A stretch of DNA of 64,000 nucleotides from assembly GCA_900316675.1 (NCBI GenBank), contig ONDR01000010.1, positions 62,001-126,000 of the forward strand, read 5' to 3'. Source of the stretch: an uncultured Bacteroidales bacterium. GTDB taxonomy: Bacteria; Bacteroidota; Bacteroidia; Bacteroidales; UBA932. The notes below the pieces were generated by a model. That model was given only the letters and a program-made list of their open reading frames with translations. It searched no databases and was not told the DNA's origin. The translations under genes were made by a program, and so were the position numbers. Positions 58,968 through 64,000 of the stretch are shown here, one piece after another. Numbering within the stretch: the first letter of the stretch is position 1; each line of letters starts with the position of its first letter.

Positions 58968-59702
58968 ATGAATACCAACGGAAACACTTATACAATAGTA
59001 TATTCGACCATCATAGTCGTGCTGGTCGCAGCGATATTGGCCTTCGCTTCAAGCGCCCTCAAACCCATGCAGGACGCCAACATCAAGGCAGAAACCATCA
59101 GCCAGATGCTTGATGCTGCAGGCATCCAGGCCAAGGACACGCCCACTACCAACGAGCAGATTCTTGACAAATATGCAGAAACCGTTACCGAGGCCTTTGT
59201 TATCGACCTTGACGGCAAGAAAATCAAGGATTTGTCCATTGACCGCAAGAACCTGGAGCTTCAGGACGACCTGAAAGCCCAGAACACCAATATCAAGAAT
59301 GGCAAGGACGCTCTTCTTCCTGTTTACAAGTTCAACAACGGAACCACCGTCATCCCCGTTTACGGAGCCGGACTGTGGGGACCTGTTTGGGGCTATGTAG
59401 CTTTGAATGACGACCTTCTTACCATTGCAGGAGCTTACTTCGATCATGCAAGCGAGACCCCCGGTCTTGGTGCAAAGATCAAAGACGATCCCGAATTCCG
59501 CAAGAAATTCCAGGGCGAAAAGCTTAATCTTACCAGACTGGAGAATCCTTTCGATATCGCAAAGGGCGCTCCCGTAGGAAACCTTGACGACAATCAGGTA
59601 GATGCAATCACCGGCGCTACAATGACCAGCAAGGGTCTTGACGCTGCTATTGACACCTGGATCAGGGCATACGCTGCTTACCTTAACAAAGTGGAGGAAT
59701 AG
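58968..59702 (+). CDS. nqrC: Na+-translocating NADH:quinone reductase subunit C
   Basis: A 244-residue subunit with one N-terminal membrane helix (TIVYSTIIVVLVAAILAFASSAL) and a periplasmic FMN-binding domain. The flavinylation motif is DAITGATMTSKG, in which the second Thr of TGATMT binds FMN through a phosphoester bond set by ApbE. GAGLWGPVWGYVAL and HASETPGLGAKI are conserved. The apbE gene is not in this window. It is 12 bases behind nqrB and 3 bases before nqrD. Confidence 0.96.
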   Translation: MNTNGNTYTIVYSTIIVVLVAAILAFASSALKPMQDANIKAETISQMLDAAGIQAKDTPTTNEQILDKYAETVTEAFVIDLDGKKIKDLSIDRKNLELQDDLKAQNTNIKNGKDALLPVYKFNNGTTVIPVYGAGLWGPVWGYVALNDDLLTIAGAYFDHASETPGLGAKIKDDPEFRKKFQGEKLNLTRLENPFDIAKGAPVGNLDDNQVDAITGATMTSKGLDAAIDTWIRAYAAYLNKVEE

Positions 59703-59705
59703 AAT

Positions 59706-60326
59706 ATGGACGCAAAGATTAAAGAAACACTGTTGAACCCCATTTTCAAGGGCAACCCTATCACCGTCCTTGTTCTTGGTATCTGCTCCTCTCTTGCCGT
59801 AACGGTAGAGCTCAAGGGAGCCCTGGTTATGTCCCTGTCCGTTATTATCGTAACAGGACTTGCAAACCTTATTCTTTCCACCCTGCGCAACACCATCCCC
59901 AACCGTGTACGTATCATCGTCCAGCTGGTTGTAGTTGCACTTTTGGTTATTCTGGTTGACGAGGTCCTCAAGGCCTTTGCCTATCCGGTAGAAAAGCAGC
60001 TCAGCGTTTACATCGGCCTTATCATTACCAACTGTATTGTAATGGGCCGTATCGAGGCCTTCGCCCTTGGCAACAAGCCTTTCGCTTCACTGCTTGACGG
60101 TCTTGCAAACGGTGCAGGTTATGGTCTCATCCTTGTAATCGTCGCCTTCTTCCGCGAACTTCTTGGAAGCGGCACCCTTCTTGGCATGAGAATCATTCCC
60201 GAATCCTTCTACGAGGCTGGTTATATGAACAACGGTCTGGTTATTCTCCCTCCTATGGCGCTCATCCTTATCGGCTGCATCATTTGGGTTCAGAGAAGCA
60301 TCCAGAAAGACCTGCAGGAGAAATAA
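59706..60326 (+). CDS. nqrD: Na+-translocating NADH:quinone reductase subunit D
   Basis: A 206-residue integral membrane protein with six hydrophobic segments. The conserved half-channel motif YIGLIITNCIVMGRIEAFALGNKPF includes the cysteine that, with its counterpart in NqrE, ligates the intramembrane 2Fe-2S cluster. The N-terminal NPIFKGNPITVLVLGICSSLAVT contributes the other cysteine. It is homologous to NqrE and RnfE. Confidence 0.96.
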   Translation: MDAKIKETLLNPIFKGNPITVLVLGICSSLAVTVELKGALVMSLSVIIVTGLANLILSTLRNTIPNRVRIIVQLVVVALLVILVDEVLKAFAYPVEKQLSVYIGLIITNCIVMGRIEAFALGNKPFASLLDGLANGAGYGLILVIVAFFRELLGSGTLLGMRIIPESFYEAGYMNNGLVILPPMALILIGCIIWVQRSIQKDLQEK

Positions 60327-60348
60327 CATCTAACACCCTATAGAGATT

Positions 60349-60936
60349 ATGGATTACATTAGTTTATTCGTAAAGTCAATATTTGTTGACAATATGGTTT
60401 TTGCATACTTCCTTGGTATGTGCTCATACCTGGCAGTATCCAAAAACGTGAAGACCGCTACAGGTCTGGGTGTTGCTGTTATATTTGTGCTGCTTTGCAC
60501 ACTGCCCATCAACTACCTTATCAACGGTTTCCTTACCAACAATCCCTTTGGAGTTGACCTCAGCTTCCTTAGCCTGATCATCTTCATTGCCACAATTGCT
60601 GCGTTTACCCAGATAGTAGAGATGGTTGTAGAAAAGTTCGCACCCGCACTGTACGGCCAGCTTGGTATATACCTGCCGCTTATCGCAGTAAACTGCGCCA
60701 TCCTTGGTGGTTCCCTGTTCATGCAGCAGAGAGAGTTCTCCAATGTAGGTGAGGCTGCAACATACGCACTTGGTTCCGGTCTCGGCTGGTTCCTGGCTAT
60801 CGTTTGCCTTGCCGCAATCCGCGAAAGACTCTCTTACTCCAAGGTTCCCGCAGCCCTCAAGGGTATCGGCATAACCTTCATCACCGTAGGTCTTATGGCT
60901 ATGGCGTTTATGACATTCATGGGTATTTCACTTTAA
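60349..60936 (+). CDS. nqrE: Na+-translocating NADH:quinone reductase subunit E
   Basis: A 195-residue membrane protein with six hydrophobic segments, the inverted-topology partner of Nqr[23 protein letters not shown] and [24 protein letters not shown] carry the two cysteines of the shared intramembrane iron-sulfur site. Length is typical. The spacing to nqrD is 22 bases and to nqrF about 15. Confidence 0.96.
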   Translation: MDYISLFVKSIFVDNMVFAYFLGMCSYLAVSKNVKTATGLGVAVIFVLLCTLPINYLINGFLTNNPFGVDLSFLSLIIFIATIAAFTQIVEMVVEKFAPALYGQLGIYLPLIAVNCAILGGSLFMQQREFSNVGEAATYALGSGLGWFLAIVCLAAIRERLSYSKVPAALKGIGITFITVGLMAMAFMTFMGISL

Positions 60937-60951
60937 CAAGGAGGTATGGAT

Positions 60952-62226
60952 ATGACAAATATGATTTTAGGTGCTGTTGTCACCATCGTTGTTGTAACCC
61001 TGGTCCTTGTTGCCCTTCTTTTGGTTATCAAGGCCAAGCTTACCCCGTCCGGAACTGTCAAGATTGACATCAACGACGGAAAGAAAGTTCTGGACGTTCC
61101 TCAGGGCGGAGACCTTATGCACACCCTTGCAGACCAGGGAATCTTCCTTCCCTCTGCCTGCGGTGGTAAAGCCAACTGCGGCCAGTGCAAGGTTCGCGTT
61201 CTTGAAGGCGGCGGAAACATTCTGCCTACAGAAACCGGTTTCTTCTCACGCAAACAGATCAAGGATTTCTGGCGCCTTGGCTGCCAGGTCAAGATTAAGG
61301 ACAACCTTAAGATTGCCGTTCCCGAGTCTGCTCTCAGCGTTAAGAAGCTCGAGTGCGAAGTTATCAGCAACAAGAACGTTGCTACCTTCATCAAAGAATT
61401 CACAGTCCGTCTCCCCGAGGGCGAGAATATCGAATTCAAATCAGGAGAGTATATTCAGATTGATATTCCTGAGTACGAGGCCGATTTCTCTGACATGGAC
61501 GTAGACGATATCTACAAGGGCGACTGGGAGAAGTACGGTATCACTTCCCTGAAGTACAAGAATACCGTTCCTACCATCCGCGCATACTCCATGGCCTCTT
61601 ATCCGGCAGAGAAGAACGTCATCAAGCTAAACGTACGTATCGCGACTCCTCCGTTCGACCGTACACAGCCTAAGGGCGTCTTCAAGTTCGTGCCCGGCGT
61701 TCCTCCGGGAATCGCATCTACCTATGTATTCTCCCGCAAGCCGGGTGACAAGGTTATGATTTCCGGTCCTTACGGCGAGTTCCTTCTTCCGGACAACGAT
61801 CCCGACACCCAGGAGTACATCTTCGTAGGTGGTGGTGCTGGTATGGCTCCTCTTCGCAGCCACATCATGCATCTGTTCAAGACCCTGAAGACCAAGAAGC
61901 CCGTTCGCTTCTTCTATGGCGCCCGTGCTCTTGTAGAGGCCTTCTATCTTGAGGACTTCGCAGAGATTGAGAAGGAGTTCCCTAACTTCCACTTCACTCT
62001 TGCCCTTGACCGTCCGGATCCTGCAGCTGATGCAGCCGGCGTTAAGTATACTCCCGGCTTCGTTCACAATGTAATGAACGAGACCTACCTGAAGAACCAC
62101 GAGGCACCCGAGGACATCAAGTACTTCATGTGCGGTCCTCCTATGATGACCAAGTGCGTAAACGAGCTTCTGGACAGCCTTGGAGTTGCTCCTGAAAGCG
62201 TATTCTACGATAACTTCGGCGGTTAA
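60952..62226 (+). CDS. nqrF: Na+-translocating NADH:quinone reductase subunit F
   Basis: A 424-residue NADH-oxidising subunit: one N-terminal membrane helix, a 2Fe-2S ferredoxin domain (CGGKANCGQC near residues 70-79, with the fourth Cys in WRLGCQVK), then FAD- and NADH-binding domains (RAYSMASYP for FAD, GGGAGMAPLRSH and MCGPPMM for NADH). The start at ATG 60952 is favoured over ATG 60946 because AAGGAGGT (60938-60945) lies 6 bases before it and would touch the earlier ATG. A strong terminator follows. Confidence 0.95.
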   Translation: MTNMILGAVVTIVVVTLVLVALLLVIKAKLTPSGTVKIDINDGKKVLDVPQGGDLMHTLADQGIFLPSACGGKANCGQCKVRVLEGGGNILPTETGFFSRKQIKDFWRLGCQVKIKDNLKIAVPESALSVKKLECEVISNKNVATFIKEFTVRLPEGENIEFKSGEYIQIDIPEYEADFSDMDVDDIYKGDWEKYGITSLKYKNTVPTIRAYSMASYPAEKNVIKLNVRIATPPFDRTQPKGVFKFVPGVPPGIASTYVFSRKPGDKVMISGPYGEFLLPDNDPDTQEYIFVGGGAGMAPLRSHIMHLFKTLKTKKPVRFFYGARALVEAFYLEDFAEIEKEFPNFHFTLALDRPDPAADAAGVKYTPGFVHNVMNETYLKNHEAPEDIKYFMCGPPMMTKCVNELLDSLGVAPESVFYDNFGG

Positions 62227-62248
62227 CAGCCAGAGTAAATAACCTACT

Positions 62249-62284
62249 AAAGGCCGGATTCCAGTTTTGGAGTCCGGCCTTTAA
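62249..62284 (+). terminator. Terminator of the nqr operon
   Basis: A 15-bp stem (62249-62263 / 62268-62282, one G-U) with loop GTTT; the 3' arm ends in TTT. The A-rich 5' arm makes it work on the minus strand too. Confidence 0.85.
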
Positions 62285-62287
62285 AAG

Positions 62288-62360
62288 TAAAGATTTGTGA
62301 AAAAGAAGGTTAAGATTTGTGAATTCAGTTTAAAGCAAGTTTTTTTCACTTTTATTTGCG
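62288..62360 (+). promoter_or_regulatory. Upstream region of the fimbrillin-like gene with two direct repeats 22 bases apart
   Basis: TAAAGATTTGTGAA (62288-62301) and TTAAGATTTGTGAA (62310-62323) are direct repeats with a 22-base period, about two helical turns. Then comes TTTAAAGCAAG (62329-62339), a T-run and TTTTATTTGCG. The order matches the region before the gene at 4306. Confidence 0.5.
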
Positions 62361-62371
62361 AAAAAAGAGCG

Positions 62372-63448
62372 ATGAAACACAATGAGTTCAAAATAAAAAA
62401 AGGCCGGTTTCTCTTTCGGGGTTCTCCGGTTGCCATTCTTGCAACAACGCTAAAACCAATGCTTTTACCTTTGTTCATTCACATTATCTATCTGTTCCCG
62501 GCCTTTTTTTCTCTCTCCTGTTCTAAGGCAGAGCAAACTGTTCCTGAAGAAATCGTTACACATTTGGAAATAAACAGCAAGGTTAGCAGCAGCGCCGGCC
62601 ACCTTGATATATTTATATATAATCTGGACAGCCTGGGACGGCTGGACTCCTATTCCCGCCAGAAGTACACGGGCGACATTCCAACAAGCCTTGAACTTGG
62701 GTCAAGAAGCGGAAGAAAAAGAGTAATCATGCTTGTAAACTGGCAGGAAGAACGCCTGGAATGGAGCAGCATAAACTGCCTTGCCAATATCAAAAAGATT
62801 ATGGTGGACCTGGATACAGAGGACGATTCTTTCCCGCGAATGAGCGGGGATGCAACCATAACCGCCGGTGCCGCCTCGGGAGGTGTAGTTAACCTGCAAA
62901 CGCTGTCTGCAAGAATAAGGCTGACATCCATAAAATGCGACTTCAGCGGGAAGGCTTATGCAAACCTTACCATGAAGAACACCCGGATCTACCTTACTAA
63001 TGTCTGCATCAACAGCAGCATCGTTCCGGAAGACGTTCCCGGCACGGCATTCATCAATGTAGGCGGGCTGGCAGAAGGGGACATGCGCTCGTTCGGCAGG
63101 CCGGAAATGCTGCTGCGGGACCTGCCGGGGGACATCGGCGCAGAAGAACGCAGGCCGGGCCTGGACTTTTACTGCTATGCATCGGATACAGAGGCATCCA
63201 ATCCGGGCAAGCCTCAACCTAAAATGGTGATTGAAGGAGAGATAGGCGGCATCCGCTATTACTACCCTATCCTTCTGGCAGACTACATAGGCAGCGGGAT
63301 CCGCAGGAACACTACATACAATGTAAACCTTGTTATCAGCCGTCTTGGCGGGGCGGACCAGGATACTCCCCTTTCGCCCGGAACAATGCAAGTTAATGTA
63401 GAAGCCGTCCCCTGGGACAGCCGCGGCGCACAGAACATAGATTTTTAA
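62372..63448 (+). CDS. Mfa2/fimbrillin-like lipoprotein
   Basis: A 358-residue protein if ATG 62372 is used. ATG 62459 (MLLPLFIHIIYLFPAFFSLSC) gives a far more compact lipoprotein signal and 329 residues, and may be the true start; a GTG at 62297 is unlikely. After the lipobox Cys, strands such as HLDIFIYNLDSLGRLDSYSRQ, MLVNWQEERLEWSSIN, RIRLTSIKCDFSGKA and the C-terminal YNVNLVISRLGGADQDTPLSPG, MQVNVEAVPW are typical of Bacteroidales fimbrillin-type (DUF4906-like) proteins. Likely a surface fimbrial subunit or anchor. It is followed after 15 bases by a second member. Confidence 0.7.
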   Translation: MKHNEFKIKKGRFLFRGSPVAILATTLKPMLLPLFIHIIYLFPAFFSLSCSKAEQTVPEEIVTHLEINSKVSSSAGHLDIFIYNLDSLGRLDSYSRQKYTGDIPTSLELGSRSGRKRVIMLVNWQEERLEWSSINCLANIKKIMVDLDTEDDSFPRMSGDATITAGAASGGVVNLQTLSARIRLTSIKCDFSGKAYANLTMKNTRIYLTNVCINSSIVPEDVPGTAFINVGGLAEGDMRSFGRPEMLLRDLPGDIGAEERRPGLDFYCYASDTEASNPGKPQPKMVIEGEIGGIRYYYPILLADYIGSGIRRNTTYNVNLVISRLGGADQDTPLSPGTMQVNVEAVPWDSRGAQNIDF

Positions 63449-63463
63449 AACTGACCGGTTGTT

Positions 63464-64000
63464 ATGATTATATTTTCCAAAGTGGTTTTACTGCCGATGC
63501 TTTACCTGTTTGCAGTCTCGTGTACAGACCGTCTGTCAACCAATATAGGTCAGGTTGGCCAGCAGACAGAAAAGTGCACTGTAGGTGTCAGGTTGCAGCA
63601 GGAAGGCATCGGCGTAAAATCCAAAGATCCGGGGGACGAGAACAAGATTTCCGACATCAACCTGTTTGTCTATAACAGTGTAAGCGGCTTCCTGGAGGCC
63701 CACGTTTACATTGACAGCCGCAATTACGGCAAAGTTCCACTGACTGTTGACCTGCTTAAGAATGTAAGATACGACTTTGCGGTATGCGCAAACTTCGGCT
63801 TCAAGCCCAAGGCTCCGGAGAGTCTGGAAGCCCTTAAGGAAATGCGCTTTTACCTGACCTACCCCGACGAATACGGCACAGGCATACCAATGTCAGGGAT
63901 GGTCAGGGACATAATTCCAAAAGATGACGGGATGTCGGTAAATATGACGGTAACAAGACTGATGGCTAAAATCGGCATCGCCATAGACCGCAGCAAACTG
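63464..64000 (+). CDS. DUF4906-like fimbrillin lipoprotein, N-terminal part
   Basis: ATG 63464 opens a lipoprotein (MIIFSKVVLLPMLYLFAVSC, Cys20) that is still open at the window edge after 179 codons. Residues ~60-75 read ENKISDINLFVYNSVSGFLEA, followed by YGKVPLTVDLLKNVRYDFAVCANFG, IPMSGMVRDI and MTVTRLMAKIGIAIDRSKL. The 'DINLFVYN ... MSG ... TRLMAKIgi.iDrs' pattern fits DUF4906/fimbrillin-type proteins. With its upstream neighbour it probably starts a fimbrial operon continuing beyond the window. Confidence 0.72.
   Translation, partial: MIIFSKVVLLPMLYLFAVSCTDRLSTNIGQVGQQTEKCTVGVRLQQEGIGVKSKDPGDENKISDINLFVYNSVSGFLEAHVYIDSRNYGKVPLTVDLLKNVRYDFAVCANFGFKPKAPESLEALKEMRFYLTYPDEYGTGIPMSGMVRDIIPKDDGMSVNMTVTRLMAKIGIAIDRSKL

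Overview
The window is an ordinary chromosomal stretch from a member of Bacteroidota, most likely order Bacteroidales. The support is convergent: many Bacteroidota-restricted families (DUF5683, DUF4296, DUF4421, DUF3575, Mfa2/FimB-type fimbrial lipoproteins, DUF6359, paired DUF3857 proteins), a complete Na+-translocating NADH:quinone reductase operon, tRNAs and a tmRNA without an encoded CCA, and -7 promoter elements of the TAnnTTTG type in front of many genes. Base composition looks close to 50% GC by eye. I cannot place it to genus. I see no prophage, no insertion sequence and no CRISPR array.

Layout. 1-2.7 kb: end of parB, a DUF5683 protein and a LysM-containing lytic transglycosylase. 2.7-4.3 kb: a frameshifted helix-hairpin-helix/beta-barrel gene on the minus strand. 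4.4-9.5 kb: hpt, adk and two large DUF3857/transglutaminase-fold exported proteins. 9.5-13.6 kb: obgE, tRNA-Leu(CAG), and a three-gene exported cassette (HExxH lipoprotein, DUF3575 protein, Mfa2-like lipoprotein). 13.8-20.7 kb: a minus-strand operon ftsY-pheT-DUF4296-amidohydrolase-radical SAM-deoC. 20.7-24.0 kb: lipoprotein, GH53 endo-galactanase and a MATE exporter. 24.1-24.5 kb: ssrA (tmRNA).

24.5-38 kb: an MBL-fold hydrolase whose C-terminal tail carries an in-frame palindromic repeat, a large TPR protein, an inactive-looking M28 homologue, an ABC exporter, a CBM9-like protein, a VanZ-like protein, a 1009-residue golvesin-domain protein, an acid phosphatase-M28 peptidase fusion and a DUF5009 membrane protein. 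38-49 kb: DUF4421, bactofilin, secA, a flippase with rfbC and rfbD, rnhA, pdxA. 47.5-50 kb: a minus-strand cassette of S26-type peptidase, PqqD-like protein and ABC exporter behind tRNA-Gly(CCC). 50-56 kb: an M16 protease, a DUF6359 lipoprotein and a PcrA/UvrD helicase. 56.4-62.2 kb: nqrABCDEF. 62.3 kb to the end: two fimbrillin-like lipoproteins, the second cut by the window edge.

The most unusual signal is a pair of related palindromic elements (24601-24731 and 56210-56335). They share a well conserved core of about 84 bases. The flanking arms are unrelated between the copies, yet within each copy the two arms are inverted repeats of each other. One copy sits in frame inside the 3' end of a conserved protein gene; the other is intergenic. 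A second signal is a dispersed 18-base sequence found upstream of a fimbrial gene and near a lipoprotein gene, with a close variant upstream of the frameshifted gene.
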